Notes under the pieces: generated by a model
The model's database searches: none
What the model was told of the DNA's origin: nothing
The model's input: the letters and a program-made list of their open reading frames with translations, nothing else
Translations under genes and position numbers: made by a program
Assembly (NCBI RefSeq): GCF_006440675.2
Contig: NZ_CP083951.1
Location: forward strand, 6,357,501-6,421,500
From: Mesorhizobium sp. B2-8-5
Lineage (GTDB): Bacteria > Pseudomonadota > Alphaproteobacteria > Rhizobiales > Rhizobiaceae
Direction: 5' to 3'
Length of the DNA: 64,000 nt
Shown: in pieces, positions 39,137-46,801 of the stretch
Position numbering within the stretch: the first letter of the stretch is position 1
How the letters are laid out: every line of letters starts with the position of its first letter

Positions 39137-39166
39137 ACCGGTTGCGACTTCGCGGCCGGTTTTTTT
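39137..39166 (+). terminator. Intrinsic terminator in the metZ leader
   Basis: ACCGGTTGCG-ACTT-CGCGGCCGGT (two G-U pairs) followed by seven Ts, 24 bases after the SAM-II aptamer and 18 bases before metZ. Its 5' arm GACCGG (39136-39141) is complementary to CCGGTC in the aptamer (39073-39078), giving a possible antiterminator. Confidence 0.85.
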
Positions 39167-39184
39167 GTGTCTGGAAGCAGGGCT

Positions 39185-40375
39185 ATGAGCACCAAGAAGC
39201 GCAACTGGAAACCTCAGACGGCACTCGTGCATGGCGGAACGCTGCGTTCCGGCTTCGGCGAGACATCCGAGGCGATGTACCTCACCCAGGGCTATGTCTA
39301 TGAGACCGCGCAAGCCGCGGAAGCCCGCTTCAAGGGCGAGGAGCCCGGTTTCATCTATTCGCGCTACGCCAACCCGACGGTCGACATGTTCGAAAAGCGC
39401 ATGTGCGCGCTCGAAGGCGCCGAGGATGCCCGCGCCACCGCTTCCGGCATGGCGGCCGTCTCGGCCGCGTTGCTCTGCAGCGCCAAGGCCGGCGACCATA
39501 TCGTTGCGGCGCGCGCCCTGTTCGGCTCCTGTCGCTGGGTGGTCGAGACGCTGGCGCCGCGCTACGGCATCCAGGCGACGCTGGTCGACGGCACCGACAT
39601 CGCCAATTGGGAAAAGGCGATAAGGCCGAACACCAAGCTGTTCTTCCTCGAAAGCCCAACCAATCCGACGCTGGAAGTGGTCGACATCGCCGCGGTTGCC
39701 AAGCTCGCCAATTCCATCGGCGCGCGCGTGATCGTCGACAATGTCTTCGCCACGCCGCTGCAGCAGAAGCCGCTGCAGCTCGGCGCCCATATTGTCGTCT
39801 ATTCGGCGACCAAGCACATAGACGGCCAGGGCCGCTGCCTCGGCGGCGTCATCCTGTCCGACAAGAAATGGATCGACGAAAACCTGCACGACTACTTCCG
39901 CCACACCGGTCCCAGCCTGTCGCCGTTCAACGCCTGGACGCTGTTGAAAGGCCTGGAGACGCTGCCGCTGCGCGTGCGCCAGCAGACCGAGAGCGCCGGC
40001 AAGATCGCGGATTTCCTCGCCGGCCGATCGGAGATAGCCCGCGTCATCTATCCGGGCCGGGCCGATCATCCGCAGGCGGATGTCGTCAAGAAGCAGATGT
40101 CGGGTGGCTCGACGCTGATCTGCCTCGACGTCAAGGGCGGCAAGCAGGCGGCCTTCGCCTTTCAGAACGCGCTCGACATCGTGCTGATCTCGAACAATCT
40201 CGGCGACGCCAAGAGCCTGATCACCCATCCGGCGACGACCACGCACAAGAATCTGAGCGACGACGCGCGGGCCGAGCTCGGCATCGGGCCGGGCACGCTC
40301 AGGCTCTCCGTCGGCCTGGAGGACGCCGACGACCTGCTGGAGGACATCGAGCAGGCGCTGAAGGCGGCCAAATAA
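39185..40375 (+). CDS. metZ: O-succinylhomoserine sulfhydrylase
   Basis: A 396-residue Cys/Met-metabolism PLP enzyme making homocysteine from O-succinylhomoserine and sulfide. Marks are TALVHGGTLRSGFGETSEAM (region), YSRYANPT, SGMAAVSAALL, the PLP lysine in YSATKHIDGQGRCLGG (Lys210) and GTLRLSVGLEDADDLLEDI near the end. ATG 39185 is the start; an in-frame upstream ATG at 39167 lies next to the terminator and is unlikely. A SAM-II riboswitch controls it, and this type of control fits the methionine pathway and supports the name. Confidence 0.94.
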   Translation: MSTKKRNWKPQTALVHGGTLRSGFGETSEAMYLTQGYVYETAQAAEARFKGEEPGFIYSRYANPTVDMFEKRMCALEGAEDARATASGMAAVSAALLCSAKAGDHIVAARALFGSCRWVVETLAPRYGIQATLVDGTDIANWEKAIRPNTKLFFLESPTNPTLEVVDIAAVAKLANSIGARVIVDNVFATPLQQKPLQLGAHIVVYSATKHIDGQGRCLGGVILSDKKWIDENLHDYFRHTGPSLSPFNAWTLLKGLETLPLRVRQQTESAGKIADFLAGRSEIARVIYPGRADHPQADVVKKQMSGGSTLICLDVKGGKQAAFAFQNALDIVLISNNLGDAKSLITHPATTTHKNLSDDARAELGIGPGTLRLSVGLEDADDLLEDIEQALKAAK

Positions 40376-40407
40376 GACCTGTAGCGGCGACCGTCACTAC
40401 ACAGGAC

Positions 40408-40515
40408 TTTAAAGCGCGTCGCGCTGAAGCGGATTCAGGCGACGCGCTTTAAGGCTTTGTTTTCATGCATGTCGTTATCGCAAAACCGCTGCACACTTTT
40501 GCGCGACATGCATTA
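40408..40515. repeat. Intergenic palindromic repeat A, copy 2 (inverted)
   Basis: The reverse complement of 1068-1174 apart from one T. It carries AAAGCGCGTCGC/GCGACGCGCTTT and TGCATGTCG/CGACATGCA hairpins. It ends on TTA, which is the stop codon of the minus-strand glycosyltransferase, and follows metZ, so it may end both transcripts. Confidence 0.87.
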
Positions 40516-41655
40516 GGCAAGCTCTTCCAGTTCGGTCATCGCCTTGGTGCGGATGGTCATGGCGTTGCCGCGCCATTCGACGGCGCCGCCGAACCAGGCG
40601 CGCGCCCAGATGGCGGGCAGCAGGGCATCGCGCACGAGCATCGCGGTGACGCTGCGCGGCGACAGGTACCAGCCCTTCGCAAAGGCCAGGAGGCATTCCG
40701 GCAGGTAGGCGATCGCCAGCACGCCCAAGGCCGTCGTGGGCAGGCTGACGCCGGCGCTTGCCGCCGCAATCAGCGCCAGCAGCAGCGGCACCGCAGCGCC
40801 GGTCAGGATCTCCGGCGCGAAGAACAGCGGGAAGGTGACGCGGCGTAGCCGCGCCCAGCGCGCCTGGCGCGACCAGATCTCGGCGAGCCGGCGCTGGCCG
40901 AGCGGCTGCTCGAAAGGCGAAGCGACGAGATTGACGCGCAGGCCCAGGCTGTTGACCAGCTTGGTGGCGGCCGCGTCCTCGGCGATCTCGGCGGCCAAAG
41001 CCTGGATACCGCCATTGGCATCGAGCATCGGCTTGTTCCACAGCATGCTCTTGCCTTGGGCGAAGCCGAGCCCAAGCGCCTCGCCGGCATACTGCCAGCG
41101 CGCCTGCAGCGTGTTGAGGAAGGCGCATTCGACTTCGGCCCAAAACCCATCCGGCCGCGAGCCGATCGGCGTCGAGCAGACGAGGCCGGTATCCGGGCGC
41201 CATGCCGCCATCAGGTGCTGAATATAGTCCTTCGGCATCAGAACATTGGAATCGGCGAGGACCACCCAATCGTGCCGCGCAGCCTGCCAGCCCTTGATGC
41301 AGTTGTTGAGCTTGGGGTTGGCGCTGACGCGATCGTCGCCGATCAGGAGTCGCGCAGGCACCTTCGGATAGCGCGCGATCGCCGCATCGATCAGCTTGAC
41401 CACCGGGTCTTCGGCATGCGCAACGCAGAAGATCAGCTCGTAGAGCGGCCAATCGAGCGAGAAGGCGCGCTGCAGGGTCTCCTGTGTGAACGGCTCGACG
41501 CCGCGCGACGGCACGATGATCGAGACCGGCTGTGCGCCGACGGGCGGCGCAATGACATGCCGCCATTTCAGCCGCGACGCGGCGAGCAGGATGCTGGTGA
41601 GATTGGACAGAAGAAGGGCTGACGAAGCCAGGCCGGCTGCGATAGTCAGTTCCAT
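40513..41655 (-). CDS. Family 2/21 glycosyltransferase, ceramide glucosyltransferase-like
   Basis: A 380-residue membrane glycosyltransferase. Residues 8-28 form an N-terminal membrane anchor, and two or three hydrophobic segments lie at about 270-340. The GT-A domain shows VSIIVPSRG, the acidic motifs LADSNVLMPKDY and EIAEDAAATK, and the processive-type Q/RxxRW motif RQARWARL. GT21 enzymes add hexoses to ceramide or diacylglycerol; in Mesorhizobium and Agrobacterium similar Pgt proteins make glycosyl-diacylglycerols during phosphate limitation (recalled, unverified for this gene). ATG 41655 was preferred to a TTG at 41694 inside repeat B. Its stop lies in repeat A. Confidence 0.8.
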   Translation of the reverse strand: MELTIAAGLASSALLLSNLTSILLAASRLKWRHVIAPPVGAQPVSIIVPSRGVEPFTQETLQRAFSLDWPLYELIFCVAHAEDPVVKLIDAAIARYPKVPARLLIGDDRVSANPKLNNCIKGWQAARHDWVVLADSNVLMPKDYIQHLMAAWRPDTGLVCSTPIGSRPDGFWAEVECAFLNTLQARWQYAGEALGLGFAQGKSMLWNKPMLDANGGIQALAAEIAEDAAATKLVNSLGLRVNLVASPFEQPLGQRRLAEIWSRQARWARLRRVTFPLFFAPEILTGAAVPLLLALIAAASAGVSLPTTALGVLAIAYLPECLLAFAKGWYLSPRSVTAMLVRDALLPAIWARAWFGGAVEWRGNAMTIRTKAMTELEELA

Positions 41656-41674
41656 CGAGATCTGGTCACTCTCT

Positions 41675-41735
41675 ATCTCTTTGTTTTCACGCAATTCCGG
41701 ACGGAAAACTGCTCACACTTTTCCTGGAATTGCTC
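41675..41735. repeat. Intergenic palindromic repeat B, copy 3
   Basis: ATCTCTTTGTTTTCACGCAATTCCGGACGGAAAA...CACACTTTTCCTGGAATTGCTC, about 90 percent like copy 2 and including the ATCTCTTTGTTTT lead-in shared with the truncated copy at 51134. It lies just upstream of the glycosyltransferase start. Confidence 0.85.
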
Positions 41736-41932
41736 TCGGCCGCATGCGCCCATTTCATTAGTTACAGAGCGCCCGAGTCGCCCGGCACGGTTTGTGCACA
41801 CCAACATTGTCATGTGTCACTTAAATGACATTGTTTTTCGGCACGTGCGCTACAAGGCTGGCAGGATGGTCGGCGTTGCGCGCCCAACAGCGAAGCGCAA
41901 CGAATGTTCTGCAGCGGCAACCGGAGTGGCCC

Positions 41933-42325
41933 ATGTATCGCGCAGTGACGCGCAACATCGAAGTGCTAGTCAGGCCCTTCTATCTGGAGGACCGCTCCGA
42001 TCCGTCCGAGAACCGCTATGTCTGGGGCTATCAGGTGACGATCGACAACCGCTCCGACGAGTTCGTGCAGCTTGTGTCGCGCTACTGGCACATCACCGAT
42101 GGTCGAGGCCGGGTCGAGGAGGTGCGCGGCGCCGGCGTCGTCGGCGACCAGCCGGAACTCAATCCTGGCGACAGCTACCAGTACACCTCGGGCTGCCCGC
42201 TCTCGACGCCGTCGGGCATCATGGTCGGCCATTACACGATGCGCAACGGCCGCGGCGAGACGTTCGATATCGCCATTCCGGCTTTCTCGCTCGATATGCC
42301 GGGGACAAGGCGCACGGTGAATTAG
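41933..42325 (+). CDS. apaG: ApaG (Co2+/Mg2+ efflux-associated protein)
   Basis: A 130-residue beta-sandwich protein of the ApaG/DUF525 family. Marks are [58 protein letters not shown] and [18 protein letters not shown] (region). The molecular role is unresolved; it has been linked to cobalt/magnesium tolerance and to nucleotide metabolism. ATG 41933, with GGAG 7 bases upstream, gives the standard family length; the longer in-frame start does not. Confidence 0.93.
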   Translation: MYRAVTRNIEVLVRPFYLEDRSDPSENRYVWGYQVTIDNRSDEFVQLVSRYWHITDGRGRVEEVRGAGVVGDQPELNPGDSYQYTSGCPLSTPSGIMVGHYTMRNGRGETFDIAIPAFSLDMPGTRRTVN

Positions 42326-42342
42326 GCGTCGGCGATTAGCGT

Positions 42343-42396
42343 CTTTCTCCCCGTTCCACGGGGAGAAATGCCCGGCAGGGCAATGAGGGGCAGCGC
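42343..42396. repeat. Repeat C, copy 2 (reverse orientation)
   Basis: TTTCTCCCCGTTCCACGGGGAGAAATGCCCGGCAGGGCAATGAGGGGCAGCG is the reverse-oriented repeat C, starting 18 bases after apaG. With copy 3 it brackets a 69-base spacer. Confidence 0.8.
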
Positions 42397-42465
42397 CAAA
42401 TTTCTGAGATTTTTTGAGGCAGACGACCGCGTCGCCAGCGTGTCGCTATCACCACCAACCAAGGC

Positions 42466-42518
42466 GTTGCCCCTCATCCGCCCTTCGGGCACCTTCTCCC
42501 CGTGGAACGGGGAGAAGG
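42466..42518. repeat. Repeat C, copy 3
   Basis: CCCCTCATCCGCCCTTCGGGCACCTTCTCCCCG...CGGGGAGAAGG, nearly the same as copy 1 at 4837. It ends 9 bases from the hslO stop. Copies 2 and 3 point towards each other across the apaG-hslO gap. Confidence 0.85.
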
Positions 42519-42526
42519 TAAAGACG

Positions 42527-43531
42527 CTACTTCGCGAACTCGGCCGGGTCGAAGTCGTATTGCGTCGAGCAGAACTCGCAGGCGACGTGGATGCCGCCGT
42601 CCTCGGTCGAGTCCTTGATCTCCTGGGCCGAAAAGCCTTCGAGAATGCCGCGGATCTTGTCGCGCGAGCAGGAGCACTGGTCGGCGACCGGCACGCCGCG
42701 GAAGACGCGCACGCCATGTTCGTGGAACAGCCGGTAAAGCAGCCGCTCGGCGCCCACCGTCGGGTCGATCAACTCGGTCGGCTCGATCGTGCCGAGCAGC
42801 GCCAGCAACTCCTGCCAGGAATTGTCGGCCGGGTGGTCCGCAACGTCACGCGGATCGCCGTCGCCACCGGAAATATCGGGAACGCGCATGCGCTCCGGCG
42901 ATTGCGGCAGGAATTGCGCCAGGATGCCGCCGGCGCGCCACTGCTCGCGTGCGCCCGCCGGGCCGGGCGTGACCAGCTTGGCGACCGACATCTTGATCTC
43001 GGTCGGGATCTGCTCCGACTGCCGGAAATAGGTACGCGCGGCATCCTCCAGCGAGGTGCCGTCGAGCTGGACGATGCCCTGGTAGCGCTGCGTATGCGTG
43101 CCCTGGTCGATGGTTAGAGCCAGGACGCCGTTGCCGAGCAGCGTCTGCTGCGAGGTCTCGCCGGCGGCGGTCAGCGCCTGCAGCCGGTCGGCATCGAAAC
43201 GCGCATAGGCGCGCAGCGCATGCGGCGTGGTGAAATCGGCCACCAGCATGTCGACCGGACCGTCGGTGCGGGTCTGCAGGATGAACTTGCCTTCGAACTT
43301 CAGCGAGGTGCCGAGCAGCACGGTGAGCACGCAGGCTTCCGCCAGCAGGCGGGCGACCGGCTCTGGGTAATTGTGGCGGCTCAAAATAGCGTCGAGCATC
43401 GGCCCGAGCTGCACGGTACGGCCGCGCACATCGAGCGGCGCGACCTCGTAAGGCACGACGTGATCGTCGCCGGCGAAGCCAAATTCACCGAGTTGGGGTT
43501 TATGCTCAGCCAAGGTCTGGGTTTCCAACAT
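42527..43531 (-). CDS. hslO: Redox-regulated chaperone Hsp33
   Basis: A 334-residue cytoplasmic holdase that becomes active on oxidation. The C-terminal zinc redox switch is intact, with the CxC pair in DQCSCSRDKI and the CxxC pair in VACEFCSTQY. The core carries LLGTSLKFEGKFILQTRTDGPV-like strands and ALTIDQGTHTQRYQGIV. I chose ATG 43531 because GGAG lies 8 bases before it; a start at 43555 is in frame but adds only eight unconserved residues. It may be transcribed after argF on the same strand, 147 bases away. Confidence 0.93.
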   Translation of the reverse strand: MLETQTLAEHKPQLGEFGFAGDDHVVPYEVAPLDVRGRTVQLGPMLDAILSRHNYPEPVARLLAEACVLTVLLGTSLKFEGKFILQTRTDGPVDMLVADFTTPHALRAYARFDADRLQALTAAGETSQQTLLGNGVLALTIDQGTHTQRYQGIVQLDGTSLEDAARTYFRQSEQIPTEIKMSVAKLVTPGPAGAREQWRAGGILAQFLPQSPERMRVPDISGGDGDPRDVADHPADNSWQELLALLGTIEPTELIDPTVGAERLLYRLFHEHGVRVFRGVPVADQCSCSRDKIRGILEGFSAQEIKDSTEDGGIHVACEFCSTQYDFDPAEFAK

Positions 43532-43678
43532 GACAAAACTCCGGGGCGCAGCCATGCAACCCGATGAGCCGCATGCGTCGAAGCGCGTTCAATTTACGTG
43601 ATGGCCCGCAAATAGGCATCACATATCCCCAGATCAAGTTGAGCCCGATCGGGCCGGAAGCGGTCAGGTCGGCCCTTC

Positions 43679-44590
43679 TCAAGCGCCCAGGCACCAGGCC
43701 AGCACCGCCTTCTGGGCGTGCAACCGGTTCTCGGCCTCGTCGAAGACCACCGAATGCGGCCCGTCGATCACCTCGTCGGTGACCTCCTCGCCGCGATGCG
43801 CCGGCAGGCAGTGCATGAACAAAGCATCGGCCTTGGCCTTTGCCATCAGCGCCGCATTGACCTGATAGGGCAGGAAGACGTTGTGGCCGCGGGCGCGATG
43901 CTCTTGGCCCATCGAGACCCAGCTGTCGGTGACGACGCAGTCGGCCTTGTCGACGGCCTCCTCGGCGGACCTGGAAAACCGGACCTTGCCGCCATTGGCT
44001 TTCGACCAGTCGACATATTTCTCGAACGGCTCGCTGCCTTCCGGCACCGCGACATTGAGATTGAAGCGGAACCGAGCCGAGGCTTCCAGGAGCGAATGCA
44101 GCACATTGTTGCCGTCGCCGGTCCAGGCGAAGGTCTTGCCGGCCACCGGCCCGCGATGTTCCTCAAAGGTCATGATGTCGGCCATGAGCTGGCAGGGGTG
44201 CGTGTCGTCGGTCAGCCCGTTGATCACCGGAACGGTGGCGCTCTCGGTGAGCTCCAGCAGCCGGTCATGCGAGGTGGTGCGGATCATGATGGCGTCGACG
44301 TAACGCGACAGCACCTTTGCCGTGTCGGCGATCGTCTCCGACCGGCCGAGCTGCATCTCGGTGCCGGTCAGCATGATGGTCTCGCCGCCGAGCTGGCGCA
44401 TGCCGACATCGAAGGAAACGCGCGTGCGCGTCGACGGCTTGTCGAAGATCATGGCCAGCACCTTGCCATCGAGCGGTTTTGAACGCTCGCCCGCCTTGAG
44501 CCTGGTCTTTCGCGCCACCGCGTCGTCCAGCATGATGCGCAGGTCGCCTGCGGAAACGGCGGATAGATCGGTGAAGTGGCGAACACTCAT
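43679..44590 (-). CDS. argF: Ornithine carbamoyltransferase
   Basis: A 303-residue transferase making citrulline from ornithine and carbamoyl phosphate in arginine synthesis. The carbamoyl-phosphate motif STRTR is at residues 53-57, HPCQ near 133 and the ornithine-site HCLPAHRG near 268. ATG 44590, preceded by GGAAC, gives the standard [10 protein letters not shown] start. It follows argD by 16 bases, so argD-argF form one operon. Confidence 0.95.
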   Translation of the reverse strand: MSVRHFTDLSAVSAGDLRIMLDDAVARKTRLKAGERSKPLDGKVLAMIFDKPSTRTRVSFDVGMRQLGGETIMLTGTEMQLGRSETIADTAKVLSRYVDAIMIRTTSHDRLLELTESATVPVINGLTDDTHPCQLMADIMTFEEHRGPVAGKTFAWTGDGNNVLHSLLEASARFRFNLNVAVPEGSEPFEKYVDWSKANGGKVRFSRSAEEAVDKADCVVTDSWVSMGQEHRARGHNVFLPYQVNAALMAKAKADALFMHCLPAHRGEEVTDEVIDGPHSVVFDEAENRLHAQKAVLAWCLGA

Positions 44591-44606
44591 CGGCAGGTTC
44601 CAGAAA

Positions 44607-45806
44607 TTATTTGGCGGCTTCGGCCGCAATCGCGTCGGTCAGGCTCTTGGCGCCGCCGCGAATGCGCTCCAGCGCCTCGCCGATCTCCTCGTCGGTGACG
44701 GTGAGCGGCGGCAGGAGGCGGATGACGTTGTCGCCCGCCGGCACGGCAAGCAGGTGCTGGTCGCGCAGCGCCATGTTCACCTTGGTGTTGGGCATGGCGC
44801 ATTTCAGGCCGAGCATAAGGCCGGTTCCCCTGATGCCCTCGATGACGTCGGGGAATTCATCGGCCACCGCCGCAAGGCCCTGCTTCAGAAGCAGCGCCTT
44901 GCGCTGCACGTCCTCGAGGAAGCCGTCGGCCAGGACAATGTCGAGCACGGCGTTGCCGACGGCCATCGCCAACGGATTGCCGCCGAAGGTGGTGCCGTGC
45001 ACGCCGGCCGTCATGCCGGTCGCCGCCTCGTCGGTGGCAAGGCAGGCGCCCATCGGAAAGCCGCCGCCTATGCCCTTGGCGATCGCCATCAGGTCGGGCG
45101 TGACGCCTGTCCATTCATGCGCGAACAGCTTGCCGGTGCGGCCGATGCCGCACTGGACCTCGTCGAAGATCAAAAGCAGGCCATGCTTGTCGCAGAGTTG
45201 CCGCAGCCGCTTCAAGGACTGCGTCGGCACCGGCCGTATGCCGCCCTCGCCTTGCACCGGCTCGATCAGGATCGCCGCGGTCTCCGGCGTAATCGCCTTT
45301 TCCGCGGCGTCGATGTCGTCGAAAGCCACCTGGTCGAACCCCTCGACCTTCGGGCCGAAGCCTTCGAGATATTTGTACTGGCCGCCGGCGGCGATCGTCG
45401 CCAGCGTGCGGCCGTGAAAGGCACCCTCGAACGTGATGATGCGGAAACGCTCGGGATGGCCCTTGACGAATTGATAGCGCCTGGCCGTCTTGATGGCGCA
45501 TTCCAGCGCCTCGGCACCGGAATTGGTGAAGAACACCTTGTCTGCGAAGGTCGCTTCGGCCAGCCGCTCGCCCAGCCGGCGCTGTTCCGGGATCTCATAG
45601 AGGTTGGAGACGTGCCACAGCTTGGCAGCCTGCTCGGTGAGCGCCGCCACCAGATGCGGGTGGCTGTGGCCCAACGAATTCACCGCGATGCCGCCCGCGA
45701 AGTCGAGATATCGCTCGCCCTTGTCGGTGACCAGCCAGGTCCCCTCCCCGCGGTCGAAAGCCAGGGGGGCGCGAGCAAAGGTCTCGTAAAGCGCCGAACC
45801 GCTCAT
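44607..45806 (-). CDS. argD: Acetylornithine aminotransferase
   Basis: A 399-residue class III aminotransferase converting N-acetylglutamate semialdehyde to N-acetylornithine, and often also serving in lysine synthesis. Marks are [57 protein letters not shown] and the PLP lysine at Lys244 in [11 protein letters not shown]. The start at 45806 has GGAG about 10 bases upstream. A strong terminator hairpin and a structured RNA lie directly upstream on the same strand, which suggests control by attenuation or a neighbouring sRNA. Confidence 0.95.
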   Translation of the reverse strand: MSGSALYETFARAPLAFDRGEGTWLVTDKGERYLDFAGGIAVNSLGHSHPHLVAALTEQAAKLWHVSNLYEIPEQRRLGERLAEATFADKVFFTNSGAEALECAIKTARRYQFVKGHPERFRIITFEGAFHGRTLATIAAGGQYKYLEGFGPKVEGFDQVAFDDIDAAEKAITPETAAILIEPVQGEGGIRPVPTQSLKRLRQLCDKHGLLLIFDEVQCGIGRTGKLFAHEWTGVTPDLMAIAKGIGGGFPMGACLATDEAATGMTAGVHGTTFGGNPLAMAVGNAVLDIVLADGFLEDVQRKALLLKQGLAAVADEFPDVIEGIRGTGLMLGLKCAMPNTKVNMALRDQHLLAVPAGDNVIRLLPPLTVTDEEIGEALERIRGGAKSLTDAIAAEAAK

Positions 45807-45832
45807 TATATGCGTCTCCGGAACCGGAAATC

Positions 45833-45855
45833 AAAAAAGCCGCCAATGCGGCGGC
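45833..45855 (-). terminator. Rho-independent terminator ahead of argD
   Basis: On the minus strand GCCGCC-GCATT-GGCGGC followed by six Ts, ending 27 bases before the argD start. No minus-strand protein gene lies upstream of it, so it must end an RNA or attenuate argDF. Confidence 0.8.
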
Positions 45856-45942
45856 CTTTGCGGCTTATCATGTTTTTCGGCCATGAAGTCAACGAAAACG
45901 TCACGCAGAAGCGCGTGGCGAACCTCCGACGCCACGCCGGCT
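45833..45942 (-). ncRNA. Structured RNA upstream of argD (sRNA or attenuator leader)
   Basis: Reading leftward, GCGTGGCG-TCGGAGGTT-CGCCACGC (45913-45937) forms an 8-bp stem with a GGAGG-containing loop. After a linker, GCCGCC-GCATT-GGCGGC-TTTTTT (45833-45855) forms a terminator. Transcription must start upstream near or beyond 45942; the 5' end is not determined. I recall that an alphaproteobacterial sRNA family (alpha-r45, Smr45C of S. meliloti) lies in a similar argD-side gap, which I cannot verify. Confidence 0.6.
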
Positions 45943-45981
45943 CATAAGTAGACCGGCAAGTTGGGGAAAACCGAAAAAACC

Positions 45982-46017
45982 GAATCGTGTTGCCCTGGGG
46001 ACTCTTGTCACCGAGTC
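45982..46017. promoter_or_regulatory. Cluster of GANTC methylation sites before gcrA
   Basis: GAATC (45982), GACTC (46000) and GAGTC (46013) lie within 36 bases, and GATTC follows at 46124. GANTC is the CcrM target, and GcrA/CtrA circuits read its methylation state. The remainder of the 356-base argD-gcrA gap holds the RNA described above and no coding frame. Confidence 0.7.
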
Positions 46018-46162
46018 AGCGTATAAGGTATTTGTAGTCGAGAAATAACTAGATTTCGTGCGGCGGACCTAATCACCCGGTATATGTGGTGTCGTTTGCC
46101 CGGCGAGAGCCGGGTCGGGAATGGATTCTGACTACCGCACGCCTCAGCAGGAGCGCGGCCCC

Positions 46163-46681
46163 ATGAACTGGACTGACGAGCGGGTAGAACTTCTCAGGAA
46201 ACTGTGGTCGGAGGGCCTGAGCGCCAGCCAGATTGCCGCACAGCTTGGCGGAGTGAGCCGCAACGCTGTCATCGGCAAGGTGCACCGCCTGAAGCTTTCG
46301 GGCCGCGGTCGGGCGACGGCCGCCCCGGCGCGCCAGAAAAAGGCGACGCAAGGCGCCACGATGCAGAAATCGGTGACCCGCGCCGCAAGTGCTACGCGTC
46401 ACGTGACGGCCACCATCGGCGCCACCGCGCTGCAGGTGCAGTTCGACGCCGAGCCGGTCGCGCGCCACTATATCCGACCGGTCGAGAACGTGGTCGTGCC
46501 GATCTCGCGGCATCTGCAGCTCGTCGAGCTGACCGAACGCACCTGCAAATGGCCGAACGGCGATCCGCTGTCGGAAGACTTCAACTTCTGCGGCAACGAC
46601 GCCGCCGAAACGGGACCCTATTGCAAGTATCATTCCCGGGTGGCGTTCCAGCCGGCGGGGGAGCGGCGGCGGGCAAGATAG
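46163..46681 (+). CDS. gcrA: Cell-cycle regulator GcrA
   Basis: A 172-residue alphaproteobacterial transcription factor that binds sigma-70 and GANTC-methylated promoters to drive S-phase genes. The N-terminal DNA-binding domain is canonical (MNWTDERVELLRKLWSEGL and SASQIAAQLGGVSRNAVIGK), followed by a basic linker. The C-terminal sigma-binding part has TERTCKWPNGDP, FNFCGNDAAETGPYC and KYH, with three conserved cysteines. I chose ATG 46163 (AGGAG upstream) because homologues start MNWT; the in-frame ATG at 46121 is upstream. Confidence 0.95.
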   Translation: MNWTDERVELLRKLWSEGLSASQIAAQLGGVSRNAVIGKVHRLKLSGRGRATAAPARQKKATQGATMQKSVTRAASATRHVTATIGATALQVQFDAEPVARHYIRPVENVVVPISRHLQLVELTERTCKWPNGDPLSEDFNFCGNDAAETGPYCKYHSRVAFQPAGERRRAR

Positions 46682-46689
46682 GGGAATAG

Positions 46690-46788
46690 GGGAGTAAGGC
46701 AGTAGGGGAGTAGGGGAAAGAGCGCTTCATGCGCTACGTTTCGCAGTCAGTCGCTCCCTATTACCTACTCCCTTACTGCCCTACTCCC
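46690..46788. repeat. Long inverted repeat of GGGAGTA-type units
   Basis: Arms of 25 bases at 46690-46714 and 46764-46788 pair at 23 positions and consist of iterated GGGAGTA/GGCAGTA units. A short AGCGC-TTCAT-GCGCT hairpin (46721-46735) lies in the loop. It sits between convergent gcrA and corA and probably terminates both. Confidence 0.85.
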
Positions 46789-46801
46789 TTGCTCCCATAT
46801 T

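Noticed and set aside
41806..41833. TGTCA half-sites upstream of apaG resembling a Pho box
   Set aside because: TGTCAT and TGTCAC repeat at 7-base spacing with an inverted ATGACA, whereas the PhoB box needs direct repeats at 11-base spacing; it may be another operator but cannot be assigned.
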